From positions 930,001 through 994,000 of the forward strand of contig NZ_JAAHIH010000005.1 of assembly GCF_010671925.1 (NCBI RefSeq): a stretch of 64,000 nt of DNA, given 5' to 3'. The notes under the pieces were generated by a model. That model did no database searches. It had not been told where the DNA came from and saw nothing but the letters and a program-made list of their open reading frames with translations. Source of the DNA: Moorena sp. SIOASIH. GTDB lineage: Bacteria > Cyanobacteriota > Cyanobacteriia > Cyanobacteriales > Coleofasciculaceae. The translations under genes were made by a program, and so were the position numbers. Positions within the stretch are counted from its first letter, which is position 1; every line of letters starts with the position of its first letter. Below are positions 43,280 through 51,823 of the stretch, piece after piece.

Positions 43280-43371
43280 AAAAATAAAGCAGGCTAAGCA
43301 TCAATCTTCAATTCTTGCAACGCCGAATTTTTAACTGATAATTTTGACTAGTCGCAAAACCCTTGACAGAC

Positions 43372-43824
43372 TTAGCTAATAGCCGGAAAACTACCACCAA
43401 CAAAGTGGATATCACTGAACGTTTCAATCCACAAACGAGCGCCACAATCGAGTGGATTATCCGGCTGATACACAATCTTACAAGGACCGAGGATTTCCAC
43501 CTCATTACCGTAGAGATTAGTTCCCTTTCGTTTTACTGAAATCACTGGCTTCCGGTCTTTCGGGCTTTTCTTCATATTCGAGCCAATGTGATTGCGATTG
43601 ACATTAATCTTCGCTAAAGCTGGCGGACGACTAGTGCGCCATTTGCCCTTTGGTCCACGATTACCTTTGATAATTTGTGGCAAATGGTTGAACAGAGGAA
43701 TAATCCAGAATTTCCCGCTTTTATAAGCACCCCGGACGCGACCCTTCTCTAGAAGTTGGCGCAATCGTCGAGAAGAAATTCCTAATAGAGATGCCGCTTC
43801 AGTAGTTCCAACGCACTTGTTCAT
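43372..43824 (-). CDS. Excisionase-like HTH protein, repeated family (copy B)
   Basis: 150 residues, highly similar over its full length to copies A and C. Differences lie mainly in the linker (residues about 60-100). The excisionase-like N-terminus and the P-C-K-I-V-Y-Q-P-D-N-P-L-D-C-G-A-R-L-W block are intact. The upstream AACTATTCCTATATTACTAG is shared with copy C and partly with A. Downstream of its stop, CCCTTGACAGACTTAGC is shared with the fragments after the membrane-protein genes, so the mobile or duplicated unit extends beyond the coding part. Confidence 0.8.
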   Translation of the reverse strand: MNKCVGTTEAASLLGISSRRLRQLLEKGRVRGAYKSGKFWIIPLFNHLPQIIKGNRGPKGKWRTSRPPALAKINVNRNHIGSNMKKSPKDRKPVISVKRKGTNLYGNEVEILGPCKIVYQPDNPLDCGARLWIETFSDIHFVGGSFPAIS

Positions 43825-43893
43825 CAGTAGACTCGGTTTTAACTATTCCTATATTACTAGTATAAGGGAAAAAATAAAAATTGGCAATTTTCG

Positions 43894-43932
43894 GGAATCG
43901 GGAATCGGGAATCGGGAATCGGGAATCGGGAA
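43894..43932. repeat. Heptanucleotide repeat (GGGAATC)
   Basis: Five to six units of CGGGAAT upstream of copy B. Confidence 0.9.
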
Positions 43933-44521
43933 GAAACGGAAGAGTTTAGGATACGGTTGGTGGATGTGTTCCGTGACATGCAGGTCAATCGCGTAGCGGC
44001 TCCAAGGAAGGTCCCATCGCACATGTCTTAGGAAAATGCGATCGCTAGTACGGAGTGTGTGACAGTTTTGACCAATTTACGGATAGTGACTAACATCTGA
44101 AGACAAGTCTAAAATCCTTACATATCAAGAGTTTCAGCTTTTGTTTGACTCGTATAAGGTTAGGTCTTGTCCCTGAGGGGGGTAAAAAACCTACCCTTAT
44201 GAGGGTATGATGATGGGCTGAACGAGTAGGGTCTTGCCTTTTTTAATACAGTTATTTAAAGATTCGGTAAACTTTTGATCCAACAGGGAATTTTTTGTTT
44301 TTTATAAGGTATAAATGTATAGATATAAAACGAAAGTGTAACTCCCACATTAGTGTGTTATTTTTGGCTCTAAATTTTGATAATGGGTAAACCTATATTG
44401 AATAAAGCTTTCAGCGTTTGCGATCGCGAAATTTGTGACAAATGCCGGAAACAATGTTCAATTATAAGGTGGACGCTTTCGGTTAATAGATAACTTATAA
44501 ACTGAAAATTATAGTGAGATT
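43933..44521. other. 590-bp spacer before the methyltransferase gene
   Basis: REP-like GCGTAGCGGCTCC and a HIP1 site near 44038, then AT-rich sequence with several short hairpins (ACCTACCCTTATGAGGGTA, 44191-44209). No gene seen. Confidence 0.45.
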
Positions 44522-45226
44522 ATGGACATACAAGAACTGCTGAAAAATCCTCCACAATTCTATACAAATTCTTCTGGGAATTTTCAAGAGGTGAAATTAT
44601 CTGATGACATTCTATATTTTCTTGATGAACAAGTTACTGAAAACTCTAAAACTTTAGAGACAGGGGCTGGGTGTAGTACAATTCTTTTTGCTATTAAATC
44701 ATCTCATCATACTTGTATTGTCCCAAAACAACAAGAGGTAAATCGCATTAAAGACTATTGTCATAAACATAACATATCTACTGAAAAAATAGACTTTAAG
44801 GTAGATGGTTCCCAAAATGTTTTACCTTATCTAAACACTGATGATTTAGATTGCATTCTGATTGACGGTTCTCACGCATTTCCTATACCTTTCATAGATT
44901 GGCAGTATACTCACAAAAATTTAAAAGTAGGTGGCAAACTAATTATTGATGATACTCAAATATGGACTGGCGAGGTATTGAAAAAGTTTCTGATCTCAGA
45001 ACCAGAATGGAAATTTCAGAAAGAATCTACCCCGAGAACGGCAATTTTTACCAAAGTCAAACAATGTACCAAAGATAAATGGTTTGGGGAGCAGGTTTAT
45101 ACTGTTAAAAATAGTCGCATACCCATTTGGTTTGCCAAAATTAAGACTGCTATTATACTTTTCTCTACTGGTGATTTTCCAACATTAGCTAGCAAGGTGA
45201 TCAAACTGTTCAGACCATCAGTATAA
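44522..45226 (+). CDS. Class I SAM-dependent methyltransferase-like protein
   Basis: 234 residues. L-E-T-G-A-G-C-S-T-I-L-F (45-56) is the glycine-rich AdoMet loop, and L-D-C-I-L-I-D-G-S-H-A-F with G-G-K-L-I-I-D-D-T provide motifs II/III of the Methyltransf_24 type. The C-terminus is Lys-rich and partly hydrophobic (I-P-I-W-F-A-K-I-K-T-A-I-I-L-F). It lies alone between two HTH-family copies. AT-rich like the sulfotransferase cluster, suggesting acquisition. Substrate unknown; related genes often sit in glycan clusters. Confidence 0.7.
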   Translation: MDIQELLKNPPQFYTNSSGNFQEVKLSDDILYFLDEQVTENSKTLETGAGCSTILFAIKSSHHTCIVPKQQEVNRIKDYCHKHNISTEKIDFKVDGSQNVLPYLNTDDLDCILIDGSHAFPIPFIDWQYTHKNLKVGGKLIIDDTQIWTGEVLKKFLISEPEWKFQKESTPRTAIFTKVKQCTKDKWFGEQVYTVKNSRIPIWFAKIKTAIILFSTGDFPTLASKVIKLFRPSV

Positions 45227-45238
45227 GCTCTTGATTCG

Positions 45239-45315
45239 GCGTTGCTTAATAATGCAATAATTTTCTAGGTGCGCTTTCCGCATCTTTTCGGGGGGTGAAT
45301 CGTTACTGCAACGCC
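45239..45315. mobile_element. Short MITE-like element, 77 bp (GGCGTTGCT ends)
   Basis: GGCGTTGCTTAATAATGCAA at the left and TGCAACGCC at the right, the same ends and left sequence as 38371-38574 but with a shortened interior. Confidence 0.6.
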
Positions 45316-45362
45316 GAATTTTGAATTAATAATTTTGAATGCTCGCGAAGCGATTAACCCAT

Positions 45363-45815
45363 TCAGCTAGTAGCAGGAAAACTCCCACCAATAAAGTGAA
45401 TATCACTGAACGTTTCAATCCACAAACGAGCGCCACAATCGAGTGGATTATCCGGCTGATACACAATCTTACACGGACCGAGGATTTCCACCTCATTACC
45501 GTAGAGATTAGTTCCCTTTCGTTTTACGGAAATCACTGGCTTCCGGTCTTCCGGGCTTTTCTTGGTATTCGAGCCAATGTGATTACGGTTAACATTAATC
45601 TTCGCTAAAGCGGGAGGACGACTAGTGCGCCATTTGCCAATGGGTCCACGATTACCTTTAGTAATTTGTGGCAAATGGTTGAACAGAGGAATAATCCAGA
45701 ATTTCCCGCTTTTATAGGCACCCCGCACCCGACCCTTCTCTAGAAGTTGGCGCAATCGTCGAGAAGAAATTCCTAATAGAGATGCCGCTTCAGTAGTTCC
45801 AACGCACTTGTTCAT
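45363..45815 (-). CDS. Excisionase-like HTH protein, repeated family (copy C)
   Basis: 150 residues, nearly identical to copy B (only a handful of changes), so the two are recent duplicates about 2 kb apart. Same domains: HTH at residues 5-40 and a conserved C-terminal domain with C-G-A-R-L-W-I-E-T-F-S-D-I-H-F. Upstream AACTATTCCGATAATACTAG is conserved. Genome-wide it may be a self-spreading gene or an anti-toxin-type regulator; no evidence decides this. Confidence 0.8.
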   Translation of the reverse strand: MNKCVGTTEAASLLGISSRRLRQLLEKGRVRGAYKSGKFWIIPLFNHLPQITKGNRGPIGKWRTSRPPALAKINVNRNHIGSNTKKSPEDRKPVISVKRKGTNLYGNEVEILGPCKIVYQPDNPLDCGARLWIETFSDIHFIGGSFPATS

Positions 45816-46434
45816 CAGTGGACTCCGTTTTAACTATTCCGATAATACTAGTTTAATGGATAAAAGAGAAATTGACAAGTTGAGGGAATTTAGAATTTAG
45901 AATTTAGAATTTAGAATTCAGAATTGGGAATCGGGAATCGGGAATCGGGAATCGGGAATCGGGAAGAAAGGGAAGAGTTTAGGTGTGGTAGGAAAATGCG
46001 AACGCGCCCCGCGTGACCTACGGCCAATCGCGTAGCTTGGCCTTTTGGCCAAGGTCAATCCTATAGCAGCAAGGACTATGGCATATAGTTATGGACGGTC
46101 GATGCGATCGCAGTAGTCCAAATTGTTGCTTTACTGGGTGTGGGGTGTGGGGGTATAGGGAAAAATAGAGGAGCTAAACCACGTTGGTAGGAACCGTTGA
46201 ATCAGATTGGTGAGGCAAAGTAACCGATGTTGGCTAATAAGCTTGGTAGTCTTACTTTTACACAATATTTAAAAAAAGTACTTTATTACTACAAAAGGTA
46301 CCCTCAGGGGTACTGCAAAGTCTATCTTAAATAAGACATAAAGGAGGAAAGGAATTGCCTTTAAGGGATCAGATCATTCTCAATCACTTTAAGAATAGCT
46401 AGATTCTTTAGACAAATAAGTACTAGGTCATCAG
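45816..46434. other. Spacer: repeats and conserved leader of the following gene
   Basis: AATTTAG and GGGAATC heptamers (45890-45965), REP-like cluster (46000-46060), then from about 46340 a leader (AAGGGATCAGATC, TTCTTTAGACA, AAGTACT, GGTCATCAG before ATG) that is also found before 48544. The conserved leader suggests shared regulation or recent duplication. Confidence 0.6.
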
Positions 46435-47271
46435 ATGCCAAATTACAAACAAGATCAAAAGCAAGATCAGAAGCAACCAAAGCAACCTAGATCTTTAGTT
46501 AAGAATTTTTTATGGGTGGGAATCGGTATTGCGACACTTTTAATTACTGGTAAGGGAGCCATTTTTGGATATCAGCAATGGCTATCTCATCATGAAGAGC
46601 GACTATTTGTGAAAACTATGGAAGACCTGATTATAAATAAAGACTTTGTCGAGTGTATGAACAAAGCTCTAGAAATTCCTGAAAGTTCTCACAACTATTC
46701 TAATGCGCAAGCTTTTTTGAATCAGTGTGCTCAAGGACAGTTGGAGCAAGCCAAGAAAGTGGTAAAAACTCAGGAGTTGAAACCAGTTGATGAGAATTAT
46801 AAATTAGCCATTAACTTGGCCAAACAAATTCCTTCATCAACGTCTGTATATAATCAAGCTCAAGATGCGATCCTTAAGTGGAACGAAAAATTAAAACAAT
46901 TACTTGGAGTAGAAGGCTTTCCTGACGGTAACTATTTGTACCATCATGAGCAAGAATATGATAGATATATTATTTTGGAAAAGCAAGGCAATACTATCTT
47001 AGGTAAACAATATTATTTTCAAAGTGATGCTATCGCTTGTTTTAGAGGATTTATACGGCGTAATGTAGTTGAAGAAGTAAGTCAAATTTCTGGTGGCATT
47101 GATGTTATACCAATTATCGAAAGTGTTGATCCAATAGATTTATCTAATTGGTATCGAATAAGTTGGGATAAAGCTTCTAAGTCTAGCAATGAGGCTCTAC
47201 AATATGCCTATAATAATAGGCATATTATTATAGAACATTGTCGAAAAGAATTCCTTGAGCAAAGCCCTTGA
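46435..47271 (+). CDS. Single-pass membrane protein of unknown function (paralogue 1)
   Basis: 278 residues. A Q/K-rich cytosolic N-terminus (D-Q-K-Q-D-Q-K-Q-P-K-Q) is followed by one membrane helix (about 25-47: F-L-W-V-G-I-G-I-A-T-L-L-I-T-G) and a large outside domain. Residues about 58-150 are helical with spaced A/L and C in two conserved positions (E-C-M-N-K-A-L, L-N-Q-C-A-Q-G), resembling TPR-like repeats; the last 100 residues are beta-rich. About 70% similar to 48544-49371 by eye. It faces a truncated HTH-family gene convergently. Function unknown. Confidence 0.7.
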   Translation: MPNYKQDQKQDQKQPKQPRSLVKNFLWVGIGIATLLITGKGAIFGYQQWLSHHEERLFVKTMEDLIINKDFVECMNKALEIPESSHNYSNAQAFLNQCAQGQLEQAKKVVKTQELKPVDENYKLAINLAKQIPSSTSVYNQAQDAILKWNEKLKQLLGVEGFPDGNYLYHHEQEYDRYIILEKQGNTILGKQYYFQSDAIACFRGFIRRNVVEEVSQISGGIDVIPIIESVDPIDLSNWYRISWDKASKSSNEALQYAYNNRHIIIEHCRKEFLEQSP

Positions 47272-47279
47272 CTGACTTA

Positions 47280-47424
47280 GCAAATAGTTGAACAGAGGAA
47301 TAATCCAGAATTTCCCGCTTTTATAGGCACCCCCCACCCGACCCTTCTCTAGAAGTTGGCGCAATCGTCGAGAGGAAATTCCTAATAGAGATGCAGCTTC
47401 AGTAGTTCCAACGCACTTGTTCAT
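47280..47424 (-). pseudogene. Excisionase-like HTH family, N-terminal fragment (copy D)
   Basis: The first 48 or so codons of the family (M-N-K-C-V-G-T-T-E-A-A-S-L-L-G-I-S-S-R-R) remain, up to the L-F-N-Y position, then join directly to the downstream flank (TTGACTGACTTAGC). The middle and C-terminal parts are deleted, as if by recombination at a short homology. Confidence 0.8.
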
Positions 47425-47594
47425 CAGCTGAAAAGTATACATAGCATATATTGCAACGATTATTTGATTCCTAAGCTCTTTACTGCTTCACACACTAAAA
47501 CCTACAAAATTAAAATTCGCAGCAGTTGTGAGGAACAAAGAACGGGAACAGTAGTCAAGAATAATGACAATGTACCTAATCGAGCGGATAAAAT

Positions 47595-48104
47595 ATGAAA
47601 AAATTAACTCTTTTGTGTTCATTTGTTTATACTTTGCTTATGCCCACACCTGTTTTTGCAGGTATTCAAAACGTTAGGTATATGCACCAAAATGCCAATA
47701 ATAGCTTCAATGTAATCTGCTTGGATGGTAGCCTCGAAAAAGTTAACACTCAGGCTATTATCAATAACTCAATTTGTAAGTACACGAGTAATCCAGGTAC
47801 ACCTTCAAGTAATAATATTAATCCAGGTACACCTTCAAGTAATAATAATTTTATCTGTGCTCCTACTTGGCCCTCTGGCAGTTATCAAATTACCAGGATT
47901 TCTGATGGAAAGGAGATTGGTAATACATCTTCTTTAAACATTTGCAAAAAAATAGTTAATGGTGTAAATTCTGATCTTATCTGTGCTCCTACTTGGCCTT
48001 CTGGCAGTTATCAAATTACCAGGATTTCTGATGGGCATAAGATTGGGGGTACATCTTCTTTAAACACTTGCTTAGGACTGATTAGCGCCAACCAATCAAA
48101 GTAA
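47595..48104 (+). CDS. Secreted protein with a duplicated 35-residue motif
   Basis: 169 residues. Signal peptide M-K-K-L-T-L-L-C-S-F-V-Y-T-L-L with cleavage after V-F-A. After a Cys-containing region and a duplicated N-P-G-T-P-S-S-N-N linker, two nearly identical units follow: I-C-A-P-T-W-P-S-G-S-Y-Q-I-T-R-I-S-D-G, x2, I-G-x-T-S-S-L-N-x-C. Each has two Cys, probably a disulfide. The DNA of the two units is also nearly identical, showing recent duplication. I do not recognise the family. Extracytoplasmic. Confidence 0.7.
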   Translation: MKKLTLLCSFVYTLLMPTPVFAGIQNVRYMHQNANNSFNVICLDGSLEKVNTQAIINNSICKYTSNPGTPSSNNINPGTPSSNNNFICAPTWPSGSYQITRISDGKEIGNTSSLNICKKIVNGVNSDLICAPTWPSGSYQITRISDGHKIGGTSSLNTCLGLISANQSK

Positions 48105-48543
48105 GAGTTGCTTTCCTTGCGTCGCTGAGTCCAGGTGTTAATCCCTCAAAACCCCAGCTTATGCACCGCCCTACATCACTACCCAATCATAGATACCACC
48201 GTATTATTCTGCTGTAAACCAACCCTTTAACCCCTGATAAAGAATCTGATTTTAATTAGCTTCGATAAGCTTTAAGTCTCATTGGAAACAATATCTTTAT
48301 TAATTTCAGCAGAAAATCTACCTGTAGGGTGCGTTGCAACGCACCTTACGCTATAAATAGCGTATAAGCCCTAATTTTGCATAAGTCCTGAAAACCAACC
48401 CGATGGCATCCACATTATGGCTCTTCCGTACTAAGAGCAGGGAAATCTAAAGTTGTAAGGAATGGCTTTTAAGGGATCAGATCCTTTTCAATCACTTGAG
48501 GAGTGGTTAGAATCTTTAGACATATAAGTACTACGGTCATCAG
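48105..48543. other. Spacer with perfect 18-bp palindrome and conserved leader
   Basis: GGTGCGTTGCAACGCACC (48328-48345) is exactly self-complementary, a core also common in repeats of other cyanobacteria. From about 48455 the sequence matches the leader before 46435. Confidence 0.6.
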
Positions 48544-49371
48544 ATGCAAAATTACAAACAAGATCAGAAGCTAGTAAACCCGCAGAATCCACCTAGATCT
48601 TTAGTTAATAATTTTTTATGGATGGGAATCGGTATTGCAACACTTTTCATTACTGGTGAGGGAGTCATGTTTGGCTATCAGCAATGGCTATCTCATCAAG
48701 AGCGACTATTTGTGGAAACTATGGAAGACCTGATCATCAATAAAGACTTTGTCGAGTGTATGAACAAAGCTCTAGAAATTCCTGAAACTTCTCACCAATC
48801 GTATAATGCACGAGCTTTTCTAAATCAGTGTGCTCAAGGACAGTTGGCTCAAGCAGAGAAAGTGGTAAAAACTCAGGAGTTGAAACCCGTTGATGAGAAT
48901 TATAAATTAGCCATTAACTTGGCAAAAAAAATTCCTTCATCAACGTCTGTATATAATAAAGCTCAAGATGCGATCCTTAAGTGGAAAAAAAAGTGGAGAC
49001 AATTAGTTGGAGTAGAAGGCTTTACTGATGGCATCTATTTTTATCAGCACAACAAAGACTATAGTAGATATATTATTTTAAAAAAGCAAGGAAATAGTAT
49101 CTTAGGTACAAGATATACGTTTCAAAGTGATGATATCCTTTGTTTTAAAGGAGTTATACGGCGTAATATACTGGAAGATGTAACTGGAATTTCTTATGGG
49201 ATTGATTTTATACCACAGGTCAAAGGTGTTGAACCAATCAATTTATCGAAGTGGTATCGAATAAGTTGGGATAAAATCTCTAACTCTAGCAAGTATGCTC
49301 TACAATATGCTTATAACAATAGGCATCATCATATAGAATCTTGTCAAAAAGAATTCGATAAAAACCCTTGA
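48544..49371 (+). CDS. Single-pass membrane protein of unknown function (paralogue 2)
   Basis: 275 residues, paralogous to 46435-47271 over the full length and over about 90 bp upstream. Same layout: Q/K/N-rich tail, one helix (about 23-46), TPR-like helical part with E-C-M-N-K-A-L-E-I-P and L-N-Q-C-A-Q-G, beta-rich end. The most variable part is the region after residue 155 (D-G-I-Y-F-Y-Q-H-N-K-D-Y). Ends with D-K-N-P and the CCCTTGACCGAC flank seen beside HTH copies, tying the two families into one duplicated module. Confidence 0.7.
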   Translation: MQNYKQDQKLVNPQNPPRSLVNNFLWMGIGIATLFITGEGVMFGYQQWLSHQERLFVETMEDLIINKDFVECMNKALEIPETSHQSYNARAFLNQCAQGQLAQAEKVVKTQELKPVDENYKLAINLAKKIPSSTSVYNKAQDAILKWKKKWRQLVGVEGFTDGIYFYQHNKDYSRYIILKKQGNSILGTRYTFQSDDILCFKGVIRRNILEDVTGISYGIDFIPQVKGVEPINLSKWYRISWDKISNSSKYALQYAYNNRHHHIESCQKEFDKNP

Positions 49372-49375
49372 CCGA

Positions 49376-49600
49376 CGTAAGCATTCAGCTATCAGCAGTC
49401 AGCCGTCAGCCGACGTGGCACAGGCTTTGGCCTTGGCCTTTGGCCACGCTACGCGAATGGCCACGCTGTGCGAACGACGCTGGGACCTAACTCAGATTAA
49501 ACCAATGCTTACCTGTTTTATTCAAAAGCTGAACGCGCACGCGTGCGCGTAGCGCATTAGCTGATAGCTGATAGCTGACGGCTGAATGCTTACTGACCAA
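49376..49600. repeat. Heptamers and REP-like repeats
   Basis: CAGCAGT/CAGCCGT and GATAGCT units flank GGCCTTTGGCCACGCTACGCG and GCGCACGCGTGCGCG, the latter a strong palindrome. Confidence 0.75.
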
Positions 49601-49601
49601 C

Positions 49602-49718
49602 TTAGCTAGTAGCCGGAAAACTACCACCAATAAAGTGAATATCACAGAAGGTTTCAATCCACAAACGAGCACCACAATCCAGTTGATTATCCGGCTGATA
49701 AACAATCTTACACGGAGC
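49602..49718 (-). pseudogene. Excisionase-like HTH family, C-terminal fragment (copy E)
   Basis: About 38 C-terminal residues (C-K-I-V-Y-Q-P-D-N-Q-L-D-C-G-A-R-L-W) remain. Homology stops at 49718, where a GGGAATC/GGGAGTC array begins; the HTH half is lost. Confidence 0.8.
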
Positions 49719-49727
49719 ATTTATTTT

Positions 49728-49812
49728 CGGGAATCGGGAGTCGGGAATCGGGAGTCGGGAATCGGGAATCGGGAGTCGGGAATCGGGAATTGGGAATTGG
49801 GAATTGGGAATG
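49728..49812. repeat. Heptanucleotide array (GGGAATC/GGGAGTC/GGGAATT)
   Basis: About twelve 7-bp units with alternating variants, directly joined to the truncated HTH gene. Confidence 0.9.
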
Positions 49813-49851
49813 CGATCGCGTAGCGTGACCAAAGGTCAATCACTTTTAGCG

Positions 49852-49951
49852 TGGCCTACGGCCAATCGCGTAGCGGCTCTTTTGGAGCATCGCAAAGAGC
49901 ATGGCCTACGGCCAATCGCGTAGCGGCTCTTTTGGAGCATCGCAAAGAGCA
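49852..49951. repeat. Perfect 50-bp tandem duplication of a REP-like composite
   Basis: A unit starting TGGCCTACGGCCAATCGCGT and ending CGCAAAGAGCA occurs twice in a row without differences. Further REP-like variants follow to 50040. Confidence 0.9.
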
Positions 49952-50159
49952 TGATCGTTCGCCTAGCGTGCCCGGCCAAGGTCAATTGGCCGTAGGCCAC
50001 GCTACGCGAACGCGCAGCGGCTCCAAGCTCCCATCGCACATAGCTATAAGTGTATTACTTAATTAATGCTTGAGAACACAGGATTTTTCCCCACTCCACT
50101 ACTCCCTCCCTGTTCCCTTTTGTATTAATCCCACTACCGATAGCAATTCTGATCACGAG

Positions 50160-50234
50160 TGAGTCCCGATTCCCGATTCCCGATTCCCGACTCCCGATTC
50201 CCGATTCCCGATTCCCGACTCCCGACTCCCGAAA
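50160..50234. repeat. Heptanucleotide array (CCCGATT/CCCGACT)
   Basis: About ten units of GATTCCC and GACTCCC upstream of the structured leader. Confidence 0.9.
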
Positions 50235-50296
50235 AAATTTGTTACAAAAGTTTTCAAAATATGTTATAATATAAGATTATTTGTGTTATAATAAAA

Positions 50297-50364
50297 TTAC
50301 CGTGGGCGCTAAAACGTTCCACGGTAAGAGCCAGCCTACAGTTTCTCCCAGCTCAGGCTGGCTC
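50297..50364 (+). promoter_or_regulatory. Structured 5' leader with two perfect 9-bp hairpins
   Basis: TTACCGTGG/CCACGGTAA (50297-50327) and GAGCCAGCC/GGCTGGCTC (50328-50364) stand back to back, followed by AAGGAG and the ATG at 50398. An AT-rich stretch with TATAAT-like words lies just before. Neither hairpin has a T tract. May be a cis-acting RNA or a protein-binding leader. Confidence 0.5.
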
Positions 50365-50397
50365 TAGAGCCCCAGTTAAGGAGATACCTAATATTTT

Positions 50398-50604
50398 ATG
50401 TCGTACTCTCAACGCCTATATCCATGGGCGCTCATTCGTCTATTGCCGAACATGCAGCGGATGGTTGTTCGTCGTTTTCGGAACCGCTCTGATGCCGAGG
50501 GGCACTTGCAGGCTCTTAAACGACTGATGCCTGATGAAAAATTTATAATTATCTTCGATCTTGGGGAGACTATAGACGGCGAGTCTATAGTCGAAGAATC
50601 TTAA
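50398..50604 (+). CDS. Small conserved hypothetical protein
   Basis: 68 residues (M-S-Y-S-Q-R-L-Y-P-W-A-L-I-R-L-L-P). The ATG follows AAGGAG by 12 nt. Central R-R-F-R-N-R-S-D-A-E-G-H-L-Q-A-L-K-R-L and an ending K-F-I-I-I-F-D make a compact alpha/beta layout. I recall similar small proteins in filamentous cyanobacteria without known function. Probably cytosolic. Preceded by a two-hairpin leader. Confidence 0.6.
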   Translation: MSYSQRLYPWALIRLLPNMQRMVVRRFRNRSDAEGHLQALKRLMPDEKFIIIFDLGETIDGESIVEES

Positions 50605-50737
50605 GAAGCAGGAAGTTTAAGAAGTCTGAAAAGCCCGGCTCTTCACTAATCAAATTTTAGTTGAACCCCATAAACAGCCCTGCAAAGTGGGGTGTGTGTA
50701 AGTCAATAATTCATCTTGATTCGGTCAATTGTATTGT

Positions 50738-51749
50738 ATGGCAAAACCTGTAGATAGCGATGCAGCGCGGTCTTGGGGGTTTCCCCCATGAGCGACTGCA
50801 TCAAGACATTGGCAGCAAACGCCTAATCAGTCTAGCTCCTAATGCTTGGGTGCAATGGGTAACCGGTAATCCCCAAGTGCGGGCATCTCAGTTACTGGAT
50901 GCTGAGTTTCAATGGATTAGTCGCGAAAGCGATGTAATTGTTAAAGCGTCTAGTCCGGAACATAACGAATTTCTGATTCTCAATGAATTACAACTACGGT
51001 ATGACCAGAACATGCCTCAGCGAATGCGCAATTATGTGGCTTTAGCTGAGGATAAATACAACCTATCCGCTTATCCGGTATTAATTAACATCTTGCCGCC
51101 CCCAGCCACAGTAACAATTGTTGACTGCTACGACAGGGAATTCATGGGATTAAAGGCGCGTCAAGATTATCGGGTAATTAATCTGTGGGAAGTAGAGGCG
51201 GAATTAGTATTAGAACAACCTTTACCTCCTCTATTTCCATTTGTCCCGATCTTATTTGGAGGTGGTAGTGAATCGAAATTGCGGTCAGCGGTCCAGGCTT
51301 TACGAGCGGATCAAACCTTAAATCAACTAGAACCGTTGTTAGCTTTCTTTGCTAGCTTTGTGCTAGAGATACCTTTAATTCAACAAATCATGAGGTGGGA
51401 TATGACAGTATTACGAGAATCACCCTGGTATCAAGAGATTTTACAAGAGGGTGTTGCTCAAGGCATCCAACAAGGGATTGAACAAGGCATTGAACAAGGG
51501 ATTGAACAAGGCATTGAACAAGGCATTGAACAAGGCATCCAACAAGGGGTTGCTCAAGGGATTGAACAAGGCATCCAACAAGAACGTCGAGGCAGTTTAG
51601 AGCGCATCCTTAAACTGCGATTTTCGGAGATTCCTTCAGAGATATCCGTCAGAATTCAAGCCTTAACTCTTGAACAATTAGAAGAGTTGATGGCCACAGC
51701 ATTAACCGTTAACTCCCTAGATGAGTTTAGTCAAAATTTGCCTAATTAA
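50738..51749 (+). CDS. Rpn-type nuclease/putative transposase (tandem copy 1, N-terminus remodelled)
   Basis: The native ATG is probably 50738 (M-A-K-P, compare M-T-K-R in copy 2), but a palindrome at 50759-50802 has entered after the fourth or fifth codon and brings a TGA in that frame. Translation can instead start at the ATG within the palindrome (50760) and run in frame through it (M-Q-R-G-L-G-G-F-P-H-E-R-L-H-Q) into D-I-G-S-K-R-L-I-S, giving 329 residues. The body has F-L-I-L-N-E-L-Q-L-R-Y (E-x-Q/nuclease-like), L-F-P-F-V-P-I-L-F-G-G-G and a tail of (G-I-E-Q/G-I-Q-Q)n repeats. Functional state uncertain. Confidence 0.7.
50759..50802. mobile_element. Palindromic element inserted into the Rpn-type gene
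   Basis: GATGCAG ... CTGCATC ends, with TTGGGGG/CCCCCA in the centre. Comparison with the tandem copy (51824) shows this segment is extra. The same family occurs at 16208 and 39650. Confidence 0.75.
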
Positions 51750-51759
51750 TTAAATAAGG

Positions 51760-51788
51760 CCACACCCCACTTCGACCGTGGGGTGGGC
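51760..51788. repeat. Hairpin downstream of each Rpn-type copy
   Basis: CCACACCCCAC, TTCGACC, GTGGGGTGGG. An identical hairpin follows copy 2 at 52734-52762. It could act as a weak terminator, though a T tract is missing. Confidence 0.55.
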
Positions 51789-51823
51789 GTAAGTCAATAA
51801 TTAGTCTTAATTGGATCAATTGT

